Positions 36,253-47,025 of a stretch of 56,293 nucleotides of DNA are shown here, one piece after another. The notes under the pieces were generated by a model that was not told where the DNA came from, made no database searches, and saw nothing but the letters and a program-made list of their open reading frames with translations. This DNA comes from an uncultured Eubacterium sp. (GTDB taxonomy: Bacteria > Bacillota > Clostridia > Oscillospirales > Acutalibacteraceae). The position numbers and the translations under genes were made by a program. Location of the stretch: positions 165,348 through 221,640 of the forward strand of contig CAJOHE010000004.1 of the NCBI GenBank assembly GCA_905234495.1, in the 5' to 3' direction. Positions within the stretch are counted from its first letter, which is position 1, and each line of letters opens with the position of its first letter.

Positions 36253-37489
36253 GTTTACAATTAAAGTGCTTTCAGTCGTAATGAGCATAGCTCTCGCCTT
36301 TACAACTGCTTCATACTGTCTTGTAGCAGACGCAAAGACGGCTTCGGAACTTCAGCAGGAAAAGCAGAAGATTCAGGAAGAAATCGACGACGCACAGGAC
36401 AAAATTGACGAGCTTGCCCAGGAAAAGGCTGAGACAGAGGAATATTTGTCCGCTCTTACGGAAAAAATAAATCTGCTTCAGGATAAGATTGATAATCTCG
36501 AAAGCGACAAGGCAACCCTTCAGGCAGAGATTGATTCAATTCAGGCGAGCATCGACACCACAATCGAAGAGATTGAAGAGGCTCAGGAACAGATTGACGA
36601 AAAGCAGGAGCTCTTTGACGAGTGCTATGCGCTCTATTGCCAGAGGCTTCGCGCTATGTACGTTTCGGGCTCTGTTTCAAACCTTGAGGTTATCCTCACC
36701 TGTCCCGATATGAGCTCAATGCTCACCCGTTCACAGATGATTAAGTCCGTATCGGAAAAGGACAGCGAGGCTCTCAACGAGCTCATCACCATTATGGAAG
36801 AGATTGAGGCTGAAAAGGCGGCTCTCGAGGACAAGAGAACCGAACTCGACCAGGCTAAGGCGGACCTTGAAGCCGATAAGGAAGCGCTTCAGGCAAGCAT
36901 CAACGAAATCGACAGCGCAAAGTCTGAGCTCGATGCTGAGGCTGCCGAGGCAAACGCCATTATGGAAAAGCTCGGCGCTGAAACCAGCGAGTATATGGAA
37001 AAGATTGAAACCAACAAGGAGGAGCTTCAGCAGGTTCAGAACGAGATTAACGCCGCAATCAACTCATCGGGTTCATCGGGCGGCGGCTCATACAGCGGCT
37101 CAACAGGAAGCGGCTCGGGCGTTCTCTGCTATCCCACCGACGGCAGAACCATTTCCGCGGGCTTCCCGAACTACGCTTCGGGCGGATACCACGGCGGCGT
37201 TGACTTCCCGGTACCGACGGGTTCAAACGTATACGCAGCGGGCGACGGCAAGGTTATCCTTGTCAAGTACCTCAACTACAGCTACGGCTATCACGTTGTA
37301 ATCGACCACGGCGACGGCCTTTCAACCCTCTACGCTCACAACAGCTCAATCAACGTAAACGTTGGCGACTACGTAACGCAGGGTCAGATTATCGCGCTCA
37401 GCGGCTCGACCGGAAACTCAACCGGTCCTCACTGCCACTTTGAGGTTCGTGTAAACGGCTCGCAGGTTAATCCGCTTTCGTATCTGTAA
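36245..37489 (+). CDS. Coiled-coil M23 peptidase 1, EnvC-like FtsX partner
   Basis: A 414-aa secreted protein: signal peptide (1-30), long coiled coil (about 33-265, Glu/Gln/Lys heptads), Gly/Ser linker and a C-terminal M23 (LytM) domain. Zinc and catalytic residues are complete: YHGGVDF (HxxxD), TLYAHNSS and PHCHFEV (HxH). This means it should cut peptidoglycan itself, unlike EnvC, which only activates amidases. Overlap with ftsX supports activation by FtsEX. Confidence 0.9.
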   Translation: MSKFTIKVLSVVMSIALAFTTASYCLVADAKTASELQQEKQKIQEEIDDAQDKIDELAQEKAETEEYLSALTEKINLLQDKIDNLESDKATLQAEIDSIQASIDTTIEEIEEAQEQIDEKQELFDECYALYCQRLRAMYVSGSVSNLEVILTCPDMSSMLTRSQMIKSVSEKDSEALNELITIMEEIEAEKAALEDKRTELDQAKADLEADKEALQASINEIDSAKSELDAEAAEANAIMEKLGAETSEYMEKIETNKEELQQVQNEINAAINSSGSSGGGSYSGSTGSGSGVLCYPTDGRTISAGFPNYASGGYHGGVDFPVPTGSNVYAAGDGKVILVKYLNYSYGYHVVIDHGDGLSTLYAHNSSINVNVGDYVTQGQIIALSGSTGNSTGPHCHFEVRVNGSQVNPLSYL

Positions 37490-37554
37490 ACAAAAGAATA
37501 CATATTAATTAGCGAAATTTACTTAATTTTTAATTAATAAAGGAGTGAAAGTCA

Positions 37555-39054
37555 ATGAAACAGTCAGGATTTTTAACAAGGTTTTTATCTGTTTTATTGG
37601 CTTTTTGCTTTGCCGTTGCAAGCTTTTCAATGAGCGGCGTGTGCGTAATTGCCGATGAAAGCAGCGCATACGAGAATATGTCAAACGAGGAAAAGCAGGC
37701 TTACCTTGAGAAAAAGCTCAGCGAGGTTGAGGAAAAGCTTGACGAGCTCGGTTCACAGTCAAAGGAAACCGAGGACTACATCAACACCCTCGACCAGAAA
37801 ATCAAGTATCTTCAGACCCAGCTTCAGCTCGACACCGAAACGGTTGAAAGCTCAAAGTCAAAGATTGAGGCGCTCAAGCTTCAGTATGAGGAAAACGAGA
37901 CCGAGATTGAGACGCTCACAACCGACATAGCAGAGCTTGAGGTTCAGCAGGAAGAGCTCACCGCCGAGTACAACGAAAGCTACGGTATGTATGCAAAAAG
38001 AGCCAAGGCTATGTATATCAGCGGTCAGGGAAGCATTATCGCGGCAATCCTTTCAAGCGACGACCTTTCAACCTTCCTCACAAGGTTTGAGATGATTGTC
38101 AGAGTTTCAAAGGCTGACAGCGAGCTTCTTGCCTCGCTCATCAACGAGGGCGACGAGCTCAAGGCGACGAGGGAATCCCTCTCTGAAAAAAAGACAGAGC
38201 TCACCGCAACCCAGACAGAGCTCACCGACACTCAGGAAGAGCTAAACACAACGATTACCGAGCTTGAGGCTCAGCAGGAAGAGATGACTGCAAAGCAGGC
38301 GCTTCTTGAAAAGGAAAAAGCCGAGTCCGACGCGATTCTTGAAAAGCTTCAGGCGCAGACGGGCGCATACAGCGAGCAGAGAAATCAGGATTTGAGAGAG
38401 CTCGAAATTGTAAACGCCGAGATTGAAGAGGCGGCAAACCGATTCCGCGCTCAGCAGGAAGAGGAAGAGACCACCACAACCACGACGACAACTACCACGA
38501 CCACCAAGCCCACCACCACGTCGGGCGGGGGCGGCACTACGAAACCCACAACAAAACCGACCACCACTACGACCACCACAACAAAGAAAACAACGACGGC
38601 GAGCCAGAGGCTTTCGCTCACGTATCCCGTTCCGTCATACAAGACAATCACCACAGCCTACGGAAGCGCGGGCTATGTGGGACACACGGGCGTTGACTTT
38701 GCCTGCCCGACGGGAAGCAGGGTTGTTGCGGCTGAATCGGGTACGGTCATCATTTCAAGGGATATTACGGTTGCGCCTTACGCGGGTGCAAGGTGCGTCG
38801 GCGGCTACTACAGCTACGGCCGCTATATCGTAATTGCCCACGACAAGAAGGACGCTTCGGGCAACTACGTCTACACGCTTTACGCCCACAATTCATCAAG
38901 GCTTGTCAGCGAGGGCACCTACGTCAAGAAGGGCGACCTCATCGCATACAGCGGCGAGACGGGCAACACCTACGGACCGCATTGCCACTTTGAGGTGAGA
39001 ACACCGAGCGCGGCATACGGCGACTGCGTAAACCCGACAATTTATTTGCCATAA
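37555..39054 (+). CDS. Coiled-coil M23 peptidase 2 with threonine-rich linker
   Basis: A 499-aa paralogue of the preceding gene: signal peptide (1-33), coiled coil (about 45-300), then a Thr/Pro/Lys linker (about 302-350) with runs of Thr, then M23. Active residues are GHTGVDF, TLYAHNSS and PHCHFEV. It has an insertion between the first motif and the second with Cys, and a second Cys in GDCVNP, which could form a disulphide. AAGGAG precedes ATG. The Thr-rich linker may span the wall or be glycosylated. Confidence 0.9.
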   Translation: MKQSGFLTRFLSVLLAFCFAVASFSMSGVCVIADESSAYENMSNEEKQAYLEKKLSEVEEKLDELGSQSKETEDYINTLDQKIKYLQTQLQLDTETVESSKSKIEALKLQYEENETEIETLTTDIAELEVQQEELTAEYNESYGMYAKRAKAMYISGQGSIIAAILSSDDLSTFLTRFEMIVRVSKADSELLASLINEGDELKATRESLSEKKTELTATQTELTDTQEELNTTITELEAQQEEMTAKQALLEKEKAESDAILEKLQAQTGAYSEQRNQDLRELEIVNAEIEEAANRFRAQQEEEETTTTTTTTTTTTKPTTTSGGGGTTKPTTKPTTTTTTTTKKTTTASQRLSLTYPVPSYKTITTAYGSAGYVGHTGVDFACPTGSRVVAAESGTVIISRDITVAPYAGARCVGGYYSYGRYIVIAHDKKDASGNYVYTLYAHNSSRLVSEGTYVKKGDLIAYSGETGNTYGPHCHFEVRTPSAAYGDCVNPTIYLP

Positions 39055-39062
39055 ATTATTAT

Positions 39063-39091
39063 TTGAAATTATATAATATATAGTGTATAAT
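39063..39091 (+). promoter_or_regulatory. Internal promoter for M23 peptidase 3
   Basis: TTGAAA (39063-39068), 17-bp spacer, TATAAT (39086-39091). It lets the third peptidase and the downstream queH-rarA genes be made apart from ftsEX. Confidence 0.72.
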
Positions 39092-39126
39092 AGAGAGTAC
39101 CACTTAAAAAGATAGGGGAGTTCACT

Positions 39127-40608
39127 TTGAAGATTAGATTTCTTTCACTGCTAATGGTGATAGCAATTCTAATTGCATCGGTGTTGCCGTACTATGCGTA
39201 CGCCGATGATGACACTACCGCTGACGATACAACGACCACAACCGAGGCTTCGGAACCGCCTGCACAGACGCCCGAAACCACGACCAAGGCGGGCTCGGAA
39301 TCTACGACCGCCGACGATTCGCAGAAGAAAAAAGAGGACGCGGAAAAATCGCTTGCCGACAAAAAGGCAGAGATTGAGGCGGACCTCGCAGCAGCGGTGG
39401 AAAAACTTGAATCGCTTGAGGGCGAGTCAAAGGTCACTCAGGAATACATCGACGCACTTGACCAGAAAATTGGATATATGAACGAGCAGCTGACCGTTCT
39501 TGAAGAGGAAAACACCCAGATTCAGGACGAAATCAACGTGCTCATTCCGCTCATTGACGAAAACGAAACGGAGCTTGAAACCCTCGCGGAGCAGGTTGCA
39601 GAGGCAACGGCTGAGCTTGACGGGCTCAAAGAGGAATTTCAGGCTACATACGAGGCATACTGCTTCAGGCTCAGAGTTATGTATATAAGCGGCGAATACA
39701 ACATTCTTTCGGCGCTTCTCACGAGTAACGACCTCTCAAGCTTCCTCACGAGGTTTGAGATGATAAGGTCGGTTTCAAAGAGCGACACAGAGCTTCTCAA
39801 AGAGGTGAATTCCGAGATGGAAGTCATCGTCACAAAGCAGGACGGCCTCAACGAGAGGGTTGCGCTCTTCCAGGCAAAGGACGACGAGCTCACAGCCCAG
39901 AAGGAAGAGCTCGAGGCAAAGCAGGCGATAATTGACGCAAACAAGCAGATTATTGCCGACGACAAGGTTGCCCTTGCTTCCGACAGGGCGGAAAGCGACG
40001 CGCTTCTTGCAAAGCTCACCTCGATGAACCAGCAGTACACCGAGTTCAGAAACGAGGACGACGAGCTTATAGCTCAGGTTGAGGGCGAGATTCAGGCGCT
40101 CATCTCGGGCATCAAATCACCCGATGAAATCGTTATTCCCGAGCTCGGCGACAGAACTATAAAGGACGGCGGCGCGTCAACCGCGGTCGACGTTTACCAC
40201 GGTTCAAACGCCGTTATGAGTATGTGCTATCCCGTGCCGGGCTACTATTCGATTTCCGCGGGCTTCCCGAACTATTCGTCGGGCAAGTACCACGGCGGAA
40301 TTGATTTCCCGTGTCCGTCGGGAAGCGACGTCGTTGCGGCGCAGAAGGGCATAGTTATCACCGTAAAAAGGCTCAACTATTCCTACGGCTACTACGTTAT
40401 GATTTATCACGGAACGGACGCTCAGGGCAGGTCTGTCGTAACGCTTTACGCCCATAATTCAAGTATTCTTGTATCGGTTGGCGAGAGCGTTTACAGGGGC
40501 GAGACCATCGCAAAGAGCGGCTCGACAGGTAATTCAACCGGACCCCATTCCCATTTTGAAATCAGGGTTGCCGGCACGAGAATTAACCCGACTAACTATT
40601 TGGCATAA
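39127..40608 (+). CDS. Coiled-coil M23 peptidase 3
   Basis: A 493-aa paralogue: signal peptide (1-26), Thr/Asp-rich stretch (28-65), coiled coil (about 70-330) and M23 domain with YHGGIDF, TLYAHNSS and PHSHFEI; the middle residue of HxH is Ser where the other two have Cys. Start is TTG 39127 with GGGGAG upstream. The DLSSFLTRFEMI motif is shared with peptidase 2 (DLSTFLTRFEMI) and in part with peptidase 1 (DMSSMLTRSQMI), a likely FtsX-contact region. It overlaps queH by one base. Confidence 0.9.
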   Translation: MKIRFLSLLMVIAILIASVLPYYAYADDDTTADDTTTTTEASEPPAQTPETTTKAGSESTTADDSQKKKEDAEKSLADKKAEIEADLAAAVEKLESLEGESKVTQEYIDALDQKIGYMNEQLTVLEEENTQIQDEINVLIPLIDENETELETLAEQVAEATAELDGLKEEFQATYEAYCFRLRVMYISGEYNILSALLTSNDLSSFLTRFEMIRSVSKSDTELLKEVNSEMEVIVTKQDGLNERVALFQAKDDELTAQKEELEAKQAIIDANKQIIADDKVALASDRAESDALLAKLTSMNQQYTEFRNEDDELIAQVEGEIQALISGIKSPDEIVIPELGDRTIKDGGASTAVDVYHGSNAVMSMCYPVPGYYSISAGFPNYSSGKYHGGIDFPCPSGSDVVAAQKGIVITVKRLNYSYGYYVMIYHGTDAQGRSVVTLYAHNSSILVSVGESVYRGETIAKSGSTGNSTGPHSHFEIRVAGTRINPTNYLA

Positions 40609-41222
40609 TGAACATTAACTACCAGAAAAAACTTGATGAAATCATAGAAGAAAATAAGAGAGGGAGCATTGCGCCCTCTCTTTTGCTACATTGTTGCTGC
40701 GCGCCGTGTTCGAGCTATACTGTCGAATATCTGTCGCAGTATTTCAGAATAACGGTGCTTTACTATAATCCGAACATCTCACCCGCCGAAGAATATGAAA
40801 AGCGCAAGGCAGAGCTCGTGCGCCTCATAAACGCTATGCCCACGGTGAATAAGGTCAACCAGCTTGACTGCGACTACGACACCGACGAATTTTTTGACAT
40901 CGCAAAGGGCTATGAGGACTGCCGCGAGGGAGGGGAACGCTGTTTTCGCTGCTACGAGCTTCGTATGAGGAGGACCGCGGAGCTTGCGAAGGCGCGGGGC
41001 TTTGATTATTTTTGCACCACGCTTTCAATCAGCCCGCTGAAAAATGCGCAGAAGATAAATGAAATAGGATATAAGCTGCAGGAAGAGACGGGCGCGAAAT
41101 GGCTTCCGTCGGACTTCAAAAAGCGCGAGGGCTACAAGAGGTCAATCGAGCTTTCAAGGGAATACAATCTCTACCGCCAGAATTTCTGCGGCTGCATATA
41201 TTCAAAAAGGGAGAACGAATGA
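40608..41222 (+). CDS. queH: Epoxyqueuosine reductase QueH
   Basis: A 204-aa iron-sulphur enzyme that reduces epoxyqueuosine in tRNA to queuosine. It carries LLHCCCAPCSSYT near residue 26, CREGGERCFRCYELRM near 105 and NFCGCIYS near the C terminus, the Cys pattern of the QueH (DUF208) family. The start overlaps the previous stop by one base. No other queuosine gene is in view. Confidence 0.92.
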   Translation: MNINYQKKLDEIIEENKRGSIAPSLLLHCCCAPCSSYTVEYLSQYFRITVLYYNPNISPAEEYEKRKAELVRLINAMPTVNKVNQLDCDYDTDEFFDIAKGYEDCREGGERCFRCYELRMRRTAELAKARGFDYFCTTLSISPLKNAQKINEIGYKLQEETGAKWLPSDFKKREGYKRSIELSREYNLYRQNFCGCIYSKRENE

Positions 41223-42484
41223 ACAAACCGCTTGCTGACAGAATAAGACCGACCACGCTTGAGGACGTTGTAGGTCAGAGGCACCTGCTGGAACCCGGCA
41301 AGGCGCTCTATAATTTAATAGAATCGGGCGATATCCCGAATCTCATCTTTTACGGGCCGAGCGGCGTGGGTAAGACCACGGTTGCCGCAATCATCGCAAA
41401 CGCGACGAACCGCACCCTGCGAAAGCTCAACGGCACCACCGCCTCGACTCAGGACATAAAGGATATCGTTGCCGAGATAGGCACGTTCACCGCGCCCAAC
41501 GGAATCCTTCTCTACCTCGATGAGATTCAGTATTTCAACAAAAGGCAGCAGCAAACCCTGCTTGAATTCATCGAAAACGGCAAGATTACGCTGATTGCAT
41601 CGACCACGGAAAACCCGTATTTCTACATATATCCCGCAATCCTCTCGCGTTCAACGGTGTTTGAATTCAAGTCCGTAAAATGGGAAGAAATCGTCCCCGC
41701 GGTAAAGCGCGGCTTTGATATTCTCGCCGGGGAAAACGGCGTTGAGATAAGCTTTGAGGACGGCGTTCTTGAAAACATTTCAAGGGGCAGCGGCGGCGAC
41801 GTGAGAAAGGCGCTCAACTCGGTTGAAAACTGCTTCTACGCCACGCCGACAAAGGACGGCAAAAAGCACGTTACCAAGGAACTTGCCGCCGAGCTTACGC
41901 AGAAATCTTCCGTCAGGTACGACAGGGACGGCGACGAGCATTACGACATAATTTCCGCGTATCAGAAAAGTATGCGCGGCTCAGACCCCGACGCGGCTCT
42001 GCACTATCTTGCAAGGCTTCTTGAGGCGGGCGACCTTCCCTCGGCGTGCAGAAGGCTTATGGTGTGCGCGTGCGAGGACGTCGGACTTGCGTATCCCCAG
42101 ATTATCCCGATTGTCAAATCCTGCGTGGACATCGCGCAGGCGGTCGGACTTCCCGAGGCGCGGATACCCCTTGCCGACGCGGTCATCCTTGTTGCCACGG
42201 CACCGAAGAGCAATTCGGGCGCGGGCGCAATCGACGAGGCAATGGCGGACGTCAGTGCGGGCAATTACGGCCCGATACCCCGTCAGCTTCAGAACAAGCA
42301 CTACGACGGCGACGAGGCTGAGGTCAAGGGACAGTTTTACCTCTATCCCCACAATTTCAAAAATCACTGGACGGCGCAGCAGTATCTGCCCGACGTGATA
42401 AAGGATAAGCATTACTACGTCTACGGCGACAACAAGAACGAACAGGCATTTAAGACCTACTGGGAAAAGGTGAAAAAAGGATGA
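41219..42484 (+). CDS. rarA: Replication-associated recombination ATPase RarA (MgsA)
   Basis: A 421-aa AAA+ clamp-loader-like ATPase acting at stalled forks. It opens PLADRIRPTTLEDVVGQRHLL, with Walker A YGPSGVGKTT, Walker B LYLDEIQYF and the C-terminal boxes CRRLMVCACEDVGLAYPQ and YPHNFKNHWTAQQYLPD. ATG 41219 overlaps the queH stop by 4 bases; an earlier in-frame start lies inside queH without a site. Confidence 0.95.
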   Translation: MNKPLADRIRPTTLEDVVGQRHLLEPGKALYNLIESGDIPNLIFYGPSGVGKTTVAAIIANATNRTLRKLNGTTASTQDIKDIVAEIGTFTAPNGILLYLDEIQYFNKRQQQTLLEFIENGKITLIASTTENPYFYIYPAILSRSTVFEFKSVKWEEIVPAVKRGFDILAGENGVEISFEDGVLENISRGSGGDVRKALNSVENCFYATPTKDGKKHVTKELAAELTQKSSVRYDRDGDEHYDIISAYQKSMRGSDPDAALHYLARLLEAGDLPSACRRLMVCACEDVGLAYPQIIPIVKSCVDIAQAVGLPEARIPLADAVILVATAPKSNSGAGAIDEAMADVSAGNYGPIPRQLQNKHYDGDEAEVKGQFYLYPHNFKNHWTAQQYLPDVIKDKHYYVYGDNKNEQAFKTYWEKVKKG

Positions 42485-43377
42485 AGAAGATTAATTTTGC
42501 AGGCTATGAGGTTTCGCAGATTATGCTCGGCTGTATGCGTATCGCTTCAAAAAGCGAGGCTGAGGCGGTGAGCCACGTCAAAGCGGCTTACGATATGGGC
42601 ATAAACTTTTTCGACAACGCCGACATCTACCACGGCGGCGAGAGCGAAAAGTATTTCGGCAAGGCAATAAGGGACATTGACCGCGATAAAATCGTGGTAC
42701 AGACCAAGTGCGGCATCAGAAACGGCTTTTTTGATTTTTCAAAGGAGCATATCGTCTCAAGCGTTGAGGGTTCCCTGAGCCGTATGGGGCTTGATTACGT
42801 AGACGTGCTCTGCCTTCACAGACCCGACGTTCTGATGAACGGCTACGAGGTTGCCGAGGCGTTTGATGAGCTCGAGGGCAGGGGACTTGTAAGAAATTTC
42901 GGCGTGTCGAATTTCAGCCCCCTTCAGATTGACCTCTTGAAAAAATACGTTAAGCAGCCCATACTTACAAATCAGCTTCAGTTCGGGCTCTACCACACGG
43001 GAATGATTGACAGCGGTATGTGCGCGAATATGAGAAACGACTTTGCGTACGACCGCGACGGCGGTATTCTTCCGTACTGCAGAATTAACGATATGACCAT
43101 TCAGGCGTGGGGCCCCCTCAGAAGTCAGAACGGCTTTTTCCCTCAGGACGAGACGATTGCCGATAAGGTTTCAAAGCTTGAAAAAAGAGCTGCCGACCAC
43201 GGCGTAAGCGCAGAGGCTCTCGCTATTGCATGGCTTATGAAGATGGATTTCGTTCAGCCGATTATCGGCACTACGAACACCGAAAGGCTCACCTCAATGC
43301 TCAAGGCTGACGGGGTTGAGCTCAGCCGTGAGGAATGGTATAACATCTACACAGACGCGGGGAACCTTGTGCCATGA
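42481..43377 (+). CDS. Aldo/keto reductase
   Basis: A 298-aa NADPH-dependent reductase with a TIM-barrel fold, closest to the YdhF/COG4989 group. The tetrad is visible as FFDNADIYHGG (Asp, Tyr), VQTKCGI (Lys) and LCLHRPD (His). VRNFGVSNFSP is the conserved barrel motif and IIGTTNTERL binds cofactor. It overlaps rarA and nth by 4 bases each. Substrate is unknown. Confidence 0.9.
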   Translation: MKKINFAGYEVSQIMLGCMRIASKSEAEAVSHVKAAYDMGINFFDNADIYHGGESEKYFGKAIRDIDRDKIVVQTKCGIRNGFFDFSKEHIVSSVEGSLSRMGLDYVDVLCLHRPDVLMNGYEVAEAFDELEGRGLVRNFGVSNFSPLQIDLLKKYVKQPILTNQLQFGLYHTGMIDSGMCANMRNDFAYDRDGGILPYCRINDMTIQAWGPLRSQNGFFPQDETIADKVSKLEKRAADHGVSAEALAIAWLMKMDFVQPIIGTTNTERLTSMLKADGVELSREEWYNIYTDAGNLVP

Positions 43378-44006
43378 CGAAAAAGGAAAGAACGTTACAT
43401 ATAATCGAAGCGCTCAAGGAAAAGTATCCCGACGCGAGGTGCTCGCTAACCTATGAAAATCCGTTTGAGCTCCTCGTCGCGGTCAGGCTTTCGGCGCAGT
43501 GCACGGACGCGAGGGTTAACCTTGTCACGCCCGCGCTTTTTGATAAGTACAAAACGCTTGACGACTACTGCAACGCCGACGTAAAGGACGTTGAGGATAT
43601 AATCAGGTCCTGCGGCTTTTACAAGAACAAGGCGACTTCGATAGTTTCAATGGCGCAGTCAATCCGCGACGATTTCGGCGGCAGAGTGCCCGATAATATC
43701 GACGATTTGCTGACGCTTTCGGGCGTCGGCAGAAAGACGGCGAACCTCATTGTCGGCGACGTTTACGGCAAGGAGAGCATCGTTGTCGACACCCATATGA
43801 TAAGAATTTCAAACCGCCTCGGGCTCGTTGACGTCAAGGACCCGAAGAAGATTGAATTTGCGCTCAAGAAAATTGTTCCCGCCGACGAGGGCTCGGATTT
43901 CTGCCACAGAATCGTTATGTTCGGCAGGGATACCTGCACCGCGCGAAAGGCGCACTGCGACGGCTGCGAGCTCTACGACTACTGCAAACGGGTTGGTGTT
44001 AAGTGA
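43374..44006 (+). CDS. nth: Endonuclease III
   Basis: A 210-aa base-excision glycosylase/AP lyase for oxidised pyrimidines. The helix-hairpin-helix LSGVGRKTANLIVGDVYG contains the catalytic Lys, VVDTHMIRISNRLGL the Asp, and the 4Fe-4S Cys pattern C-x6-C-x2-C-x5-C is present in DTCTARKAHCDGCELYDYC. It overlaps neighbours on both sides. Confidence 0.96.
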   Translation: MTKKERTLHIIEALKEKYPDARCSLTYENPFELLVAVRLSAQCTDARVNLVTPALFDKYKTLDDYCNADVKDVEDIIRSCGFYKNKATSIVSMAQSIRDDFGGRVPDNIDDLLTLSGVGRKTANLIVGDVYGKESIVVDTHMIRISNRLGLVDVKDPKKIEFALKKIVPADEGSDFCHRIVMFGRDTCTARKAHCDGCELYDYCKRVGVK

Positions 44007-44506
44007 TGAACAAATCAAATATCGTACTGATAGGTATGCCGGGAAGCGGCAAGTCGACCTGCGGCGTTATCGCGGCAAAAATGCTCCTCAAAAATTTCTA
44101 CGACACCGACCTGCTTATTCAGAACATTGAGGAAATGAGTCTCCAGCAAATCCTTGACGAAAAGGGAGAGGAATATTTTGCAAAGAAGGAAGAGGAGGCA
44201 ATCCTCTCGCTCGATATTCAGGGCACGGTAATTGCCACGGGCGGCTCGGTCATCTATTCCGAAAAGGCGATGAAGCACCTCAAATCCCTCGGTAAAATAA
44301 TCTATCTCAGCCTTACCTTCGAGCAGATGGAAAGGCGTATTGCAAATTTTGAAACGAGGGGCGTGCTTCTCAAAAACGGCGAAACCCTTCGCGATATGTT
44401 TAACGAGCGCCTGCCGCTCTATGAAAAGTGGGCGGACGAAACGATAAAATGCGGCGACACCACGGTTGAAGAAACCGCCGCCAGAATCGCCGAAGCGGCA
44501 AAATAA
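44006..44506 (+). CDS. Shikimate kinase-like P-loop kinase
   Basis: A 166-aa kinase of the AroK family. Walker A is GMPGSGKST, FYDTDLLI the Asp motif, ATGGSVIYS the Gly loop and FNERLPLYEKWAD the lid region. Two conserved parts differ: the Arg of the shikimate-binding GF-R motif is Ala (YFAKKEEE) and GGG is shortened to GGS. So the substrate may not be shikimate. ATG 44006 overlaps nth by one base; GTG 44003 is possible. Confidence 0.75.
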   Translation: MNKSNIVLIGMPGSGKSTCGVIAAKMLLKNFYDTDLLIQNIEEMSLQQILDEKGEEYFAKKEEEAILSLDIQGTVIATGGSVIYSEKAMKHLKSLGKIIYLSLTFEQMERRIANFETRGVLLKNGETLRDMFNERLPLYEKWADETIKCGDTTVEETAARIAEAAK

Positions 44507-44521
44507 CGGAGAGTAGCACTT

Positions 44522-45049
44522 ATGAAAAATGTAAAGAATTTCTATTTGTTTACTTATGAAAAAGGCACACCAAAAGTTGAGCCATTCGTTTCATATGTGT
44601 TTTTCCCAAGCATTGTATTTTTTGTATTTAAAACATTAGCGCCAAAATGGTTACATCTTACAATACCTTCTTTTGTCAGTGCTACTATTTTCGGAGTGTT
44701 GATTGTCGGAGGATTAATTGCATTTATTTTTTATTCCTGCGCAACAAAGGGTGTTTTCTTGTATGATGATTATCTTTAATTAGAAAGGTATATGTTTCCT
44801 CCGAGAGCGTATCTTTTTAAGTTTAATCCAAAAATTAAATACACCTCAATTAAAGAAGTAGGTATTGTAGATTACAAGAGTAAAGAGCATAAGACTTGGA
44901 ATGAAATCAGACGTTGCTATTTCGGCGGAACGGGAAATACTTTAGTCAGGATTGAGGACACGAGTGGCAGTGTTTATATTTTTTGTGTCGAAGAACCTGA
45001 AAAATTTGTCGAAGAAATAAATGGGATTATTAAAAAAATTAACGATTAA
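44522..45049 (+). pseudogene. Membrane protein gene split by one in-frame TAA stop
   Basis: Two short frames, 44522-44779 (85 aa) and 44792-45049 (85 aa), are in the same reading frame and separated by one TAA (44777-44779). Read through, the join gives FLYDDYL-stop-LERYMFPPRAYLF, which looks like one protein: two membrane helices followed by a small soluble domain like a bacterial PH domain (YTSIKEVGIVDYKS). A CAA-to-TAA change would explain it. GGAGAG precedes the first ATG; the second has AGAAAGG 5 bases before its ATG and could still be translated. Not recognised beyond this. Confidence 0.65.
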
Positions 45050-45067
45050 TGCTTGGGGTATAGTGTA

Positions 45068-45376
45068 ATGAAAAAGATTAAGAACAAAAAAATCGCGGAG
45101 GTTGTTATCTGTGCTGTTTTTGTCACTTGGTTTATGGCTATAACCTCAAATTTTGGTCATCGAATTCCCTCAAGGAATTTTCATTATGAACTGTTTGGAA
45201 TTTGGCTTCCTATAATCTCATTTGTAATTCCCATTCTCAGCAAAGGAAATCCCGAAAGCAAAGAGGTATATTGGTCTAAAGAGAATATTATTGCACAAAT
45301 AGTAACAATTATCATAAATCTGATACCGATAGTTATAATCAATTACAATTACAATCAATATTATCATTGGTTTTGA
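45068..45376 (+). CDS. Small membrane protein of unknown function
   Basis: A 102-aa protein with three likely helices (about 10-25, 42-55 and 78-95) and a basic start (MKKIKNKKIAEVV). Not recognised. ATG 45068 is preferred to TTG 45053 since GGGG lies before it, though the site is weak. Codon use is AT-rich, like the split gene before it and unlike guaB, suggesting 44522-45376 arrived together. Confidence 0.55.
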   Translation: MKKIKNKKIAEVVICAVFVTWFMAITSNFGHRIPSRNFHYELFGIWLPIISFVIPILSKGNPESKEVYWSKENIIAQIVTIIINLIPIVIINYNYNQYYHWF

Positions 45377-45411
45377 CGAAAAGAAAAAATAACTACCGTA
45401 TCAATTAACAC

Positions 45412-45440
45412 TTGAACACGGCGGCAAAAAATGTTATTAT
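45412..45440 (+). promoter_or_regulatory. guaB promoter
   Basis: TTGAAC (45412-45417), 17-bp spacer, TATTAT (45435-45440). The leader is only about 30 bases, so there is no room for a purine riboswitch. Confidence 0.65.
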
Positions 45441-45459
45441 AGTAAAAATATATAAATAA

Positions 45460-46956
<1,497 letters not shown>

Positions 46957-46974
46957 TAAAGCAAAATGAAAACG

Positions 46975-47000
46975 GGTGCTGTCTCTGCTGAGACGGCACC
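46975..47000 (+). other. Hairpin between guaB and the GDPD-like gene
   Basis: GGTGCTGTCTC (46975-46985), loop TGCT, GAGACGGCACC (46990-47000): an 11-bp stem with one wobble and no T run. It may be an RNA-processing or attenuation site rather than a terminator. Confidence 0.4.
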
Positions 47001-47025
47001 GACTGATTTACGGGATTGTGATACT

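Noticed and set aside
38451..38654. Minus-strand frame rich in valine within M23 peptidase 2
   Set aside because: It is the shadow of the Thr-rich linker; no start site or independent support.
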